A DNA stretch of 64,000 bases from Hymenolepis diminuta (taxonomy: Eukaryota; Platyhelminthes; Cestoda; Cyclophyllidea; Hymenolepididae). Under the pieces are notes generated by a model that made no database searches, was not told the origin of the DNA, and was given only the letters and a program-made list of their open reading frames with translations. A program made the position numbers and the translations under genes. The first letter of the stretch is position 1. Each line of letters starts with the position of its first letter. Where the stretch lies: the NCBI GenBank assembly GCA_900708905.1, contig CAADRB010000004.1, positions 2,049,685 to 2,113,684 on the forward strand. Reading direction: 5' to 3'. This document shows, one piece after another, positions 37,741 to 48,830 of this stretch.

Positions 37741-40555
37741 AAATTGTACCTAACCACGTACTTATGGAGCACATGTGTTAAATAAATTCGTTGTCTTAAA
37801 ATTTTACACGTATTGCAAGATTTTAACTCGATTAAGTGTGGTGACCTAACTTGTCGTCAAAAAATCATACCATGGCAATAAAATTCAAATAGTATTTAAA
37901 AACGCAGAGCATAAGGAAAAGAGTACGTAGAGATCTTCAGATAATGAGAAGCCGACTTGAGAAACCAACCTCTAAACTAAGTATTAGAAATTTATTGGCA
38001 CACATGCGAATAGAGAACGCGCAAATTGGGTTAAACAAAACTGATAAAGATTTTGAAACTCAGCAAAATATAAATTACATGTGTACACTTAAGAACAGAA
38101 AATGTGGGTTTAGAGTAACATAATAATTTTGACTATATAAGTAAACACGTCCTTTTCGCGAACAAAGAGTTCGATTTGAAAATACATTTAAATTGAACTT
38201 AAGGCGTGTAATTAAATAAAATATCTTAATTTATGTAATAGAAAATACGGACATGAAGCGATCTAAATCCAATAGCAAAACAATAAGAAACCACAAATGT
38301 ATTTGAAATTTAGAAATATATATTGATAATATAACACACCAGTTTCCCTCATATAAATAAACGGATTTGGCAAAAATCATATGAAAATGGGAAAAAACAA
38401 TGAAATATACAAAATTTACAATATTTTGTCGTAAAACATATAGCACAGATATGTTTACGAAATCTTTTAAAAATCATAAAAGTTAGTTACGCTTATTTGG
38501 TTGGCGAAAAACAGCGAAGTAAAAGACAAAGCTTCGGCTATAGGAGTTACAAGCCAGCCGGGTGTTTGTGTACTGAGTGAAACAATCACGAATAACTGTC
38601 ATTTAAATTCGATCTACATTTAAACTTGTTTTTTTATTTTTACCACACTGTTCATATGCTGATTATTTTGTTTTGTGTATATTTTGACGTCATTCACTGT
38701 TACAAAATAGGCTGTAAGTATAGTTTCATTTATCATCAAATTATTGAACATTTTCTGTTTGTACTACTTTGCAAAAGAAAGGAACTAAACAGTTTACAGC
38801 TATCCTTGTCAAAAAATAACACTTCCTTAGGACAGCTTTATTCATGGCATGTGCGTATTCATCTAAATTGAATTTTTTCTGATCAATATTATATTCACTT
38901 AACATACTATTTCTAGAGATCAATGGACTTGGTACAATGTATCGAGATTTTTTAGATTTGCCGACAGTATATTTTCGAGACGACTCTTTTATTTAGAGTT
39001 CATTACCTATTTCTTTTTTATACATATGAGGTATGATTGTTCATTAAATGTTTGCGTAATTTTCCTTTAATTTAGCCGTACTAATGTCACGACGACAGTT
39101 TCGGATATCGAATGAAAACATATTCGCGCAAAATCGCCCATGCGACCGTCTCGCTAATTCTATACTTGAAAAAGTAACTAATGCGGTTTTAAAATTCGCT
39201 TGAACTTATCCCATAATGGAAGAATGACTGCATGTTTAATTCGCCAGCTCTGTATTATTGACACTTTGAATCAGCCTCAAAGGTTCATTTATCGTAGTAT
39301 CTTGCACTGCATTATCCTATTCACTCCTGATCTCTGCTGGCAGACACATTAAATTTAATAGTAAAGGGAGGAAGCAAGTGGAACATTAACTGAGTAACTT
39401 ATTTTTTATTATAATAAAATGGGCATGATTGGTTAGCATGTGGATTGAAATTATTCCAAGAAGTTTATATTATGATCGCAGTACATAGTAAATTCAGCCA
39501 GCGTCTAAGCCCGTAACACAAATAACATATACTATTAACATAAACATAATCAAATTGAAATATTGAGTTTGTTGAATGAAATGCATTCTCGAAAATCCTC
39601 TTTGATTTTGCTAAAACAATTGCAAACCGTAATAACTTTTGAAATATATCTGAATTACTATCTTGGCCGAAAATGGATGTTAATATACTGTAATAATCCT
39701 ATAATATCATTTTCTCTTTTCTCTGATTTTGGTTCTTTGACTATATAAATACTTTTATTTCTTTCCTTTTAGCTGCTTATTAAATCTTTAATTTAATTAA
39801 TGACGCAGAAATATCCTCGTCCAACCAATAATAATACGAACTGAATTTTAAATACAATTCTTATAATCACATATTTTACAATATACAATACCATCGTTTT
39901 AAGCAGAAGAAATACCAAATATTACGTGTTTTTATTATTTGGTGAAATGTTAAATCTTAGAGAACTATCTGGAACTATTTCGAATATCAGAAGGAGAAAA
40001 TATGTAATAATTAATCCCTGAACAACATGGACATTAGTGCGCTCAGGAACACTGCAGACAACTCCTTATATTTAGAATTTGGTATATTAAAATATGAAGC
40101 ATGCGAAAATCATAATCACTGTGTCACTTTAAACAAAATGATTTCTCTTATCATGTCTTCCATCTATGTTTTGATATACACAATGTAAAAATACGGAAAA
40201 TAATATCAAATTTAACCTCAAAATTTCCATCTGGATGGTCGAAACCAAATTTAACCCAAATAAAGATAAGACATTCTCCTACATTAATTGAAAAGTGAAA
40301 AATGTATATGCATTTCAAGCTAAGATCACCTTTCTCTTAATGTCGAATTAATAAGTAATTAAATGCCCATAAGAGCGCTTGGAAATTTGCAAACATCAAA
40401 CATCAATATAGTGATAATTTTATTAACCTAATAGTGAATCCTTTGACCATAAATGAGCTTTACCAGTTACCTACGTAAGCTGATTTGAGTAAATTAAGCA
40501 AACAGATTATTTTAAATGAGAATATCAGATGTTAAGTGCTATAGTCAGCAGATGC

Positions 40556-40870
40556 CTATCATCGCCTAGCGATTAGAAATGATTGATTGACGATAAGATC
40601 TCCACTACAGTGTCCACAGGTGGTCCCCCTGTGTGGTTGCACATAGATACTTAAAGAGATGTCGATCATCCAGCCAAGGCACTGACAACGATACATGACT
40701 GACGTCCAACAAGGAAATGTTTTGTATATAAACCTAATTTACTATTTAATAAATTGGGGAGGCTTGCCTGCCACCTCCGAACTGATCCGGCGACTTGAGT
40801 GACTTGATTTATCCTATCTATTCGATGGATGGGGTCCGATACATCTTTCACGTTATTACATTAGGTAATC
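40556..40870 (-). repeat. Unclassified repeat family C, minus copy
   Basis: Read on the plus strand it contains AAGATCTCCACTACAGTGTC, GTTGCACATAGATACTTAA, CATGACTGACGTCC, AATTTACTATTTAATAAATT, GAACTGATCCGGCGACTTGA and GTGACTTGATTTATCC. The reverse complement of 44,338-44,700 carries the matching words in the same order: AAGATCTCCACAACAGTATC, TGAACATAGATACCTAC, AATGACTGACGTC, AATTTATTTATCAACAAATT, GCACTGATCTAGCGACATGA and GTAACTTGACATATTCC. The element may continue towards 41.06 kb, where a CTCAGG/CCTGAG hairpin lies. The class is unknown; a retrotransposon terminal region is possible. Confidence 0.58.
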
Positions 40871-43800
40871 ATCGAAGAGCGCGGTATAAATGATTATGAA
40901 ATACCGGACCCGACATAACACTCAGGAAGCTAGCCTGAGGATTGATTCAAGATTATTGCAATTAGCAACGTTAAGCAGGACATTAGGGAGGTGTCTGGGA
41001 AGCCATCCTGTTATATTAAAATAAAAACAGGGAAAAACATACACGAACTTCCCCTCGTGTCCTATTGATACTGTTTCCTCAGGAAGATGGACAATTTTGG
41101 ACTGATCGTGGGTGCTTCATTCATATCTGGTTAAAATAGAACCTGAACTCCTCATTAACATGACTTGTAATACTGAATGCTAAATATCTAGTAAAGGTAT
41201 GCTTACTTCTTCGGATTTGTATTTTAATTTTTAAATGAATCTATATATAAATTAGCTTAAAGAGCGTATTGTCGGGATACAGTAAACATGTACCAAAGAT
41301 ACTGGTCATGGAAGATACCAAAGATACCACTCTTCTCACATATTTCGCCTCCAGATGTGTACTTCATTTAAGTATCCAAAATTTAACGATGGTTAATGAG
41401 ATGAAGAGAAATGTTCCCATGAATATAGCTTTAACAACGAAACATTTTAATTTAACGATAGAGATAAGTGTTGAAATGCAAAAAAAGGTAATCGTAAAGG
41501 CTGGCGGAGTTCTTTCTTCCATGTATTGGAAAATGGAAGCTAAGCATCCTGTTCGATTCGTTGCCTCAATACGATTTTTAAATGAGTGAGGTTTTAATAT
41601 ATATAAATTACATAGAGATAGAATAGTCATCATTAGAAAATTGATATTAAACACACAAACGTTAACTCAACACCCCTTGACTTCTCATCAATCGAAGTTT
41701 AGTAAGTTTAGTAAGTTCAGTACTAAATGATACTCGTTCTTTAGTGAGCTCTACATAAGTCGAAGTAACTTCATGTCTAAAACAATCAGTTAATTTACCG
41801 TTTTTACCGGTTGTCAAATTGTTTTGTGAAATACACCATAATCAGAAAAAAGTGCTTGATTGAGTCCAATTTGAGTGTACTCTAGTGAGCTATGTAATGT
41901 CGTGATCATGTTAACTTTTATCATCCTTTTAATGTCTTGACCATTGAAAGAGCTAATGTATATAAAGTGGTTGACCAAACATCCAGATTAATCAATCAGT
42001 CAATAAGCTCCTGACGCCACGAACACAAATACGCTCGGGAAACAGGGAACGAATTCAGAAATTGGAATATTGAAACAGGAAGCAGTGAAGTAAGATGCAA
42101 ACACTACAACCTAAATCCAAAGATCGAACTTGTGAGTTTCTTTTGCTGTCCTGACATTAATTTATACTCATACCCGATTCCCTCCCCTTATCCTATATTG
42201 GACCGATTTATTGATGCGGTGTTCAGATGCTTTCCAAAGATGGGATATATTATTTTTTTTGCTTTGGTTGTTTGAAGAAATGCGTCGCTGAATATGCGTT
42301 AAAATTTTGGATATGGAGGCAAGCAGAAATGAAGCTGAAGAAAGAAACCCAGAATTCAGAAATTCTAGTCATTTTTCCTTCCGAAGCGTTTGATTTAGAG
42401 GGGAATATTTTTTTGTCCATCTATATTTTTAATATATTTTTTAAATATTTGGGTTTATGCATTAGAATAGGTTTAACTTAATGATCTATGGTGTCATCCT
42501 AATTTGCAAGTTTTTAAAATCTTAAATTACTAAGAAAGCGGTAGACATAAACACATCGAACCATGGTTTCTGTAAAATAAAGGATAGTTATGACAATAGA
42601 AGTGAACTGATTTACATTAGTCGCAAATCTTAACTTTTGATGGCAATGCAGATTGGATAGGGACGACCTTCTAAACTTTTAACCATCATTACTATCACGT
42701 CATGGTCTTAAGAATAAATAGGCATAAATTGCAGCTCGCTCTATAAAGAAGTCTTTAATTTTCAGGACTAGATTTGTCAAATTCCCCCTTCCTTCCTACG
42801 GTAAACACAATTTTGAAACCTATACTTGCATCTTTGATAAGAACATTTACTATATGTTATTAATTGAGGAAATTATTTAGATTCACGTCACCGGACGTGG
42901 TAAGTGGAAATTACAAGTTTACAAGGTAGGATAGAATGAAACAAGACAAAACATGAATTCATATCCTGTTCAAATATTTAAATATTACGGCTCTTCATTT
43001 AAAAATTACAATTTTTTTCGATTTAATAATAATCCGTTTAGATAATGCTGATGCTAAATTCACAAATATTCTTAATTTTGTTATCACAAATTCTAATCTT
43101 TACACTATCTGTTTACTTTAACTCAAGAGGGCAAAATAGATAAATCCATAAAATATATACAAAATGGAATGATATTATTTCATTATTTCCATTAGAGGAA
43201 CAGGGAAGGTGGGCTTTACACTGAATTCTATGGTAACCATGACATAAAAAATTATGATTTGGCTTAATGAGAGTTCATTACGAAATACTATCACGCAAGC
43301 CTACTTCCCATGATAGAATTTCAAATATCCTAGCAACAGATGGAATCTTATATAATGTATGATCTCTCAAGTGAAACGTCATAAGAATAAAGATGAAATA
43401 ATTTGAAATATTGCACAATTTGGAGGGATCCAAAATTCGGAGCTTGATTACAGGCATAGAATGTTTTAGAGTGAATCACTGGGATGCTACCACTCTTCTT
43501 GTGACTAATACTAACCGGGTATAATTCAAGGAAATAATTTCTTGACCGTTTATTTCACAAAACAATGTATCATTTGTGAATATAACGTCTTAATATAAAG
43601 CTCATGTTCATTTGAAGTTTAATAGGTGCGGTTTTCTTGATTGAGAGTATATAAGCGTCCTGTCTAGCATGTTTATATGATGGTCTTCCCACTTTGGTAC
43701 TCCATGTTTAAATCCGGTCAGCGAAAATGTTGTTAGAACGTAAACAAGTGATGTCCTTACTGCCAGATAATGGCGTGAAGTTGTCATATTGCAAACAGCA

Positions 43801-43893
43801 GACAGTAGACTACATTAGTGGTTTCAAAGCACGCTGTGTCATCTAATTTTTGCTACTTGCGTAGGTTTCTTTTATCTCTCCTGAACGCCATTT

Positions 43894-43895
<2 letters not shown>

Positions 43896-43929
<34 letters not shown>
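43896..43929. repeat. (AT)17 microsatellite
   Basis: A pure alternating AT run directly in front of a family B copy. It is long enough to be length-polymorphic. Confidence 0.92.
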
Positions 43930-43930
<1 letters not shown>

Positions 43931-43932
<2 letters not shown>

Positions 43933-44200
43933 AAAGTTCAACTTCAAAGTATCAAAGAATTTTGCTTCTTTTGACTTTTGGGGTCGAGTTGCACAATATT
44001 TACCGAATAGGCAGTTCACGTTCCAAAATTCAAATTTCATGATTTGTCCCCTGGGTTGCAGCAAATGCCTGTCTACGATGTTCAGTGCTCATTAACCGGC
44101 AGTACCACATCAATTCAGTTTTTCTTCCAGTGTTTAAGGAGATAAACGATCTTACATGATATGCAGCAGTCTACCGTTTTAACATAGCAGAAATGGGATA
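43931..44200 (+). repeat. Interspersed repeat family B, copy
   Basis: Ordered landmarks: AAAGTTCAACTTCAAAGTAT, GTTGCACAATATTTACCG, GGCAGTTCACGTTCCAAAAT, TTTCATGATTTGTCCCCTGG, TTGCAGCAAATGCCTGTCTA, AGTGCTCATTAACCGGCAG, GATCTTACATGATATGCAGC. They match 3.54-3.80 kb and 18.34-18.65 kb. This is the cleanest copy to use as a query. Confidence 0.68.
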
Positions 44201-44329
44201 ACTAAAATTTTAAGTAGATAAAAGTGTTTACATAGATTCGGGTCTATAAATAATGAATGGATGATACACTGGACCTAATTATATCTGTTTGAGACTTTTC
44301 TCAAATGTAAGGAATGGAAGTCATTAATC

Positions 44330-44700
44330 GGTAAAGGATGCATCTTAGGTACACTAACAGCGATCCAATTAAGTATATGCATTTGTTCCATGTAATGAAG
44401 GATGTAGACCGGCGCCACAGGAGGAATAGCGGCGTATCATCGAGGAATAATGCGGAATATGTCAAGTTACTCATGTCGCTAGATCAGTGCGGAAGTGACT
44501 GGGAAGCCATTCCAATTTGTTGATAAATAAATTAGGGTTTACATATAAAAAGATTCCTCGTTTGACGTCAGTCATTTCTGTCTGTGTAGGTATCTATGTT
44601 CAACACACACGCCCCGCCTATGGATACTGTTGTGGAGATCTTACCGTTTCTCCGATCGTCAGATGTCGATTGCCTATAGTGATTCGGAATTTACTTTTAA
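44330..44700 (+). repeat. Unclassified repeat family C, plus copy
   Basis: This is the partner of 40,556-40,870 in inverted orientation (shared words are listed there). On this strand a 61-codon frame from 44,338 (MHLRYTNSDP...) covers its left part; the minus-strand frame of the other copy shares a VMKDV start. Beyond that the two readings do not agree, so coding is not established. A TATA-like ACATATAAAAAG lies at 44,540-44,551. Confidence 0.58.
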
Positions 44701-44903
44701 TCTGTTCTGAAATTCTTCAACTTTGACTTTGTCATAAAAACCCCTTATCATTAGATAATGAATATTCTCCCGCGGTGAGCAAAGAGAACCTGATAGTGTA
44801 ACAAAATACTACTGGGAACTTTTATCGATCAAAACAATTTAGGTCAGCATGAAGTGTGAATTACATGCATTGGCTTCATGTGCTAAGATTATACCCGAAT
44901 ATC

Positions 44904-45060
44904 TAAGGGGTTAATGTGCACGTTAGTCAAGGTGGAGGCAACGAGTTCGACTCTCGTCGGTGCACGTTCAGTGATGGATATGACTACAAGGTCAAGATCC
45001 AATTCTGGTCAGCAAAAAATGTGGTAGAACGTCAGTTCTCACAAGGAGAACTCCTGGATA
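44904..45060 (+). repeat. tRNA-derived SINE copy
   Basis: Plus-strand orientation. ATGTGCACGTTAGTCAAGGT, then ACGAGTTCGACTCTCGTCGG, a strong B box inside a T-arm-like palindrome, then TGCACG. The following GATCCAATTCTGGTCAGC and GGTAGAACGTCAG also occur, diverged, at about 43,712-43,745 (AAATCCGGTCAGC, GTTAGAACGTAA), so the 3' body is repeated as well. Confidence 0.68.
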
Positions 45061-46950
45061 CCTTCACGCGACCAGTGCTTAGAACACTTCCTTAATCATA
45101 TTTTGTTGATAATGATAACCCATATATCCATAAAATTAGCACTGTATGTATTGGGCAAGCAGATGCACAGATTTAAGGGAGGGGAAACTCCAATGAAATT
45201 TTTGTCTATTCATACTGGAGAAATGTGCTTGCATTGTTTTATTGTTTTCGGTCATTAATTAATATATTCTATCAGCTTGCTTCAGAAATAGATAATGTCT
45301 TCCTTCAATAATGTTTCAATATTGAAGAGTGACAGCCTGAAAAAGGGGTGTTTACCCCGCTTTTGAACATTATTTTTATTGGATTAGAAGTATTCAGAAA
45401 AAAATGATATAATATCTGTTTATTTATAAAGATAGCATACATTATAAAATTTGAAGAATTGGATTTATAGCTATAGCTTTGAGTAATAGCTTCTGAAAAG
45501 AGCAAAGACATTGATCCATGAATTCGGGATTTGTTCTTTGTCACGAGTCTGTTCAGAACAATAAATCCTGCTGCTTTTTTATATGGTTCATTCTAATTCA
45601 TGGCTTTTCAACCACGATTGTCTTTTTTAAGACTTAGAGCATTCAATAAGAACCCATTTGAATTCTGTCTATAGTTGCGCCTTTGGAACATTGATCCCGC
45701 CGGTTCCTTTACTGTATCCTGTTGACGGCTTTGGATTTTACTGTTTTCGCTCAAATTCCATTGAGGTGGGAATTGACGCTTCTAGAGACGGAAATCGATA
45801 TTGTTAGCCGCTATAGCCATGACAGCCCTATTGAATCAAAGACATCTGTGGTGTAATGATCAATTTACCTTAACCATATTCCAGTTCTCTTATTGATTAC
45901 ATGTCCATAACTCTCAATATATCTTATTCTATGTTACAAAAGTGAAGCAGACACGTGCACGGTGCTGAATATATTATTGCAATTATAGTATTTCTAAATA
46001 GGTTTATGCAAAATAACGGACTTATCACGTACTGAGAGCTTTCTTGTGCTGGCCTTGCTTTCGTCTAAATCTCAGCAACCTTTAATTTAATGGCCATTTC
46101 ACCATAGTTAAACATCGCTATGATCTTATTCTCCTTTCCATTGAAATGGCATAAAAGACTTAAGCTTGTGACTTATTTTTGCTATGCATCGAATGTTCTT
46201 GTGAACGAAGTTCTTCGTAGTGACTGAATAAAATGGCAATAAATCGTGCATTAAACACATAGAATTTTCAATTGTTTATTAGTGGAATAAAGCTTGAGTA
46301 GCACGTAGGACGAGCAGCCGAGAGGATAATGACAATGCAAGGACAGTGTACGGATGGAATACACAACAATATTTCTGGTACATAATTTGATTAAAAACCG
46401 TGATCGAAGTCGACTTGGAGCTATCAGTGCTTATTTCTAAATAACGAAATATGAGAAAAGATCGCTCCTTTAAAAGCTAAAAAGGAAGCTGAAAAAATTA
46501 ACACGATCAGTGACGATAGATGTAAAATTGATGTATTTTAAATATGCTAATGAGCCTATTCCGCCAATTATCAAATCTGTTTCATAATTGACAAAACCCT
46601 TTAATTTGTATGTATAAATTAAACAAGTGTTTTCTGTGTTGTAACTATGCAACGATTCTGAAAGTTACATAGCAGTGTAACTGTGAAGACACAATAAATC
46701 ATAACAAAACCCATCTTATAAGCTTACTTAAATCCATTTTTCTTCTTTTCCTAACAGAATTTTTTTATAACGTTGAAATCATAGACATCCGATGAATGAG
46801 TACATATGTCAATATAGCAATTTTGTTTGAAGAATTATGAAGATTAATAATTGTGATAACAAAATCAGTCTTCGCAAAACATATTTTAGAAACCTGTTTA
46901 ATTCAATCTATTCTTTTTTATACCATAAGCCGTCCATAAAATATCAAAAT

Positions 46951-47083
46951 TATTGCAATTTGGCGGCTCACTCAAACACGAGTTAAGAACGATTTTATTG
47001 GTCGACTGCTAGACCAATTGAAAACCACCGGTTCACATCAGAACCAATAAAGCGTGCGTCACGGCGTGGTCTCTCAATAAGCC
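46951..47083 (+). promoter_or_regulatory. Proximal promoter of kynureninase
   Basis: A perfect inverted pair ATTGGTC (46,997-47,003) and GACCAAT (47,012-47,018) with an 8-bp spacer lies 66 bp before the start codon. A third CCAAT box (47,044-47,048) and a CRE-like GCGTCACGG follow. The ATG at 47,084 has a favourable context (AAGCCATGG). NF-Y binds CCAAT boxes in animals; that it acts here is inferred. Confidence 0.45.
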
Positions 47084-48439
47084 ATGGAGAAATCGAAGGA
47101 AATAGCCGATTATCTTGACGAACAAGATCCTCTGAAGGACTTCCGAAGCAATTTCCAAATCCCAACAATTGGTGAACTTAAGAAACAATCAGATGGAGAA
47201 GAATGTGATGATAATACCGAAGTCATTTACCTCTGTACAAACTCTCTCGGTCTCCCACCAAAGTCGACTAAAGAGAACTTGGAAAAAGTAATGGAATCTT
47301 GGAGGGTACTTGGAGTGCTTAGTCACACTCATGGCATCTCTCCTACTGAGGCCTCCGATATTGAACCGAAGAATATTCTTGCTGAACATATCGTTGGTGC
47401 TTTGCCTGATGAGGTTGCTGTAATGGAAAGCTTAACTTCCAACATTCACACCCTTCTAGCAGCTTTCTACAAACCTGTTGGTGAAAAGAATAAGATTTTG
47501 ATAGAAAAGAATGCTTTCCCATCTGACTACTACGCTGTGGAGTCACAAATGCACATTAGAGGAGTTGACAAATCCTCCCTGATTGAAATTGATCTCTGTC
47601 CTAATGGAGATTACTTGACAAAATGGGAAATTGCCGAGGTAATTACAAAGAATGCTGACAAGCTGGCTCTGGTGTGGCTTCCCGGTGTATCCTACTTAAC
47701 TGGACAAAAGTTGGATATTCCATTCATCACCCGACATGTCCATGAAGTCGCTAAATGTCCTACTGGTTTCGATCTAGCCCATTCTGTTGGGAATGTTGAA
47801 ATAAAACTTCACGACTGGGATGTGGACTTTGCTGCTTGGTGTGGATACAAGTATCTCTGTGGAAGTCCAGGAGGCTGCGCAGGAATATTCGTCCATGAAA
47901 GACACCACATGAGAAATGGAGAATATGCCCCAACGGAGAAGCACACATATGGCCCAGAAGTAACAGGTTGGTGGGGTCATCGTTATTCAACTCGGTTCCA
48001 AATGACAAATATTATGGAAGTGGAAGGTGGTGCAGATTCCTATCGACGATCTTGTCCTTCCATGCTTCTGAATTCTGCGTTGACATCCTCTCTAAGAATC
48101 TTCCAAAAAGCTGGCGGAATGAAGACTCTTGTTGACAAGTCGACCAAACTGACGAATTTTTTTGTTACATTGCTTACTACTTCACCTGAGGCTAAAGAAC
48201 TGGGTCTAGAATTGATTTCTCCAGCATCTCAAAATGATAGAGGATCACAAATCTCAATCAAAACTAAAGTAGATGCTGAGGAGCTCTATTCAAGATTAAT
48301 CAAGCGTGGAGTTATCTGTGATACTCGAAAACCCTGCTACATTCGTCTGGCTCCATTCGCTCTCTACAATTCATTCAATGACGTTTACATAGCAGCGAAC
48401 ATTATTATGGAAGAAATAAAAATGCTTTCAAAATCCTGA
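47084..48439 (+). CDS. KYNU: Kynureninase (L-kynurenine hydrolase)
   Basis: The frame encodes 451 residues without an intron, against about 465 in human. Kynureninase is a cytosolic PLP-dependent hydrolase that cleaves kynurenine or 3-hydroxykynurenine to anthranilate or 3-hydroxyanthranilate plus alanine. Visible family marks are TNSLGLPPK at 52-60, FPSDYYAVESQ at 145-155, TGQKLDIP at 206-213, and GFDLAHSVGN at 228-237, with Asp230 expected under the PLP ring nitrogen and His233. They continue with HDWDVDFAAW at 243-252, Tyr255 and Lys256 (YKYLCG) as the PLP lysine region, GWWGHRYSTRF at 295-305, and RLAPFALYNS near the C terminus. All key residues appear intact, so the enzyme should be active. 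It stands alone on the plus strand, with PTRH2 convergent downstream. No clear AATAAA follows. The lack of introns contrasts with its neighbours. Confidence 0.96.
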   Translation: MEKSKEIADYLDEQDPLKDFRSNFQIPTIGELKKQSDGEECDDNTEVIYLCTNSLGLPPKSTKENLEKVMESWRVLGVLSHTHGISPTEASDIEPKNILAEHIVGALPDEVAVMESLTSNIHTLLAAFYKPVGEKNKILIEKNAFPSDYYAVESQMHIRGVDKSSLIEIDLCPNGDYLTKWEIAEVITKNADKLALVWLPGVSYLTGQKLDIPFITRHVHEVAKCPTGFDLAHSVGNVEIKLHDWDVDFAAWCGYKYLCGSPGGCAGIFVHERHHMRNGEYAPTEKHTYGPEVTGWWGHRYSTRFQMTNIMEVEGGADSYRRSCPSMLLNSALTSSLRIFQKAGGMKTLVDKSTKLTNFFVTLLTTSPEAKELGLELISPASQNDRGSQISIKTKVDAEELYSRLIKRGVICDTRKPCYIRLAPFALYNSFNDVYIAANIIMEEIKMLSKS

Positions 48440-48720
48440 AAGTTAGAACCCGATGTACCCTTTTAGTGCATCCTAGTAAATACTGTTACGACTCTACTAT
48501 CACTTTTTTACATAAGATTTTGCGAATGTTTGTCCTACAAGATATTTTGTATGTATTGATGCTTGTAAAAGTATATTCAATTTCCTAGTAAGGTCTCACT
48601 TTTAAGATGTAATTCGGTATCCGGAAATATCAGAACTGTGCCAGTATAGAATATTTGAGTTGAAAACAATGTTATGCTCTGGAGAAGTTGGTAAGGGTTG
48701 CACTTAGAAAAGGTTTAGAA

Positions 48721-48830
48721 GGCTAAGGCAGTGTTTGTGATTCAGAGGTCAAAGCTTGCATCTGCGGTGGTCACGAGTTCAATAAGCATTGGCGCATAAC
48801 ATTTAAGACGTCATCAAATTGATGTCTATG
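48721..48830 (+). repeat. Degraded tRNA-derived SINE copy
   Basis: TTCAGAGGTCAAAGCTTGCA, GGTGGTCACGAGTTCAATAA and GCATTGGCGCATAAC echo the tRNA-like head of the 44.9-kb copy (GAGTTCGACTC, GTCGGTGCAC). The B box has lost its right half. Confidence 0.45.

Larger units (their letters stand above)
37741..46950. other. Intergenic region without a convincing gene
   Basis: The region is AT-rich, with no recognised protein. It holds a family B copy and an (AT)n run near 43.9 kb, a SINE at 44.9 kb and an inverted pair of an unclassified repeat (40.56-40.87 kb and 44.33-44.70 kb). A frame at 41,269-41,589 (106 codons, the start read as a TTG codon) matches nothing I know. A short CpG-containing frame at 39,084-39,203 is reported as a candidate exon in the findings. 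Confidence 0.55.

Noticed and set aside
40960..41015. Resemblance to the internal control region of 5S rRNA (AGCAACGTTAAGC, then CTGGGAAGCC)
   Set aside because: Only scattered blocks agree, the conserved 5' half of 5S is absent and spacing is off. A relic cannot be excluded, but a 5S gene is not supported.
41269..41589. 106-codon plus-strand frame
   Set aside because: It begins at a TTG, resembles nothing known, and overlaps a 96-codon frame on the other strand. It was kept out of the gene list.
41995..42060. Possible hammerhead ribozyme (CCTGACGCC ... GGGAAACAGG)
   Set aside because: The core needs CUGANGA followed by a stem and GAAA. The first motif reads CTGACGC and no correct stem II forms.
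44338..44523. 61-codon frame as a real gene
   Set aside because: It lies in a repeat whose second copy does not preserve the frame beyond a few residues.
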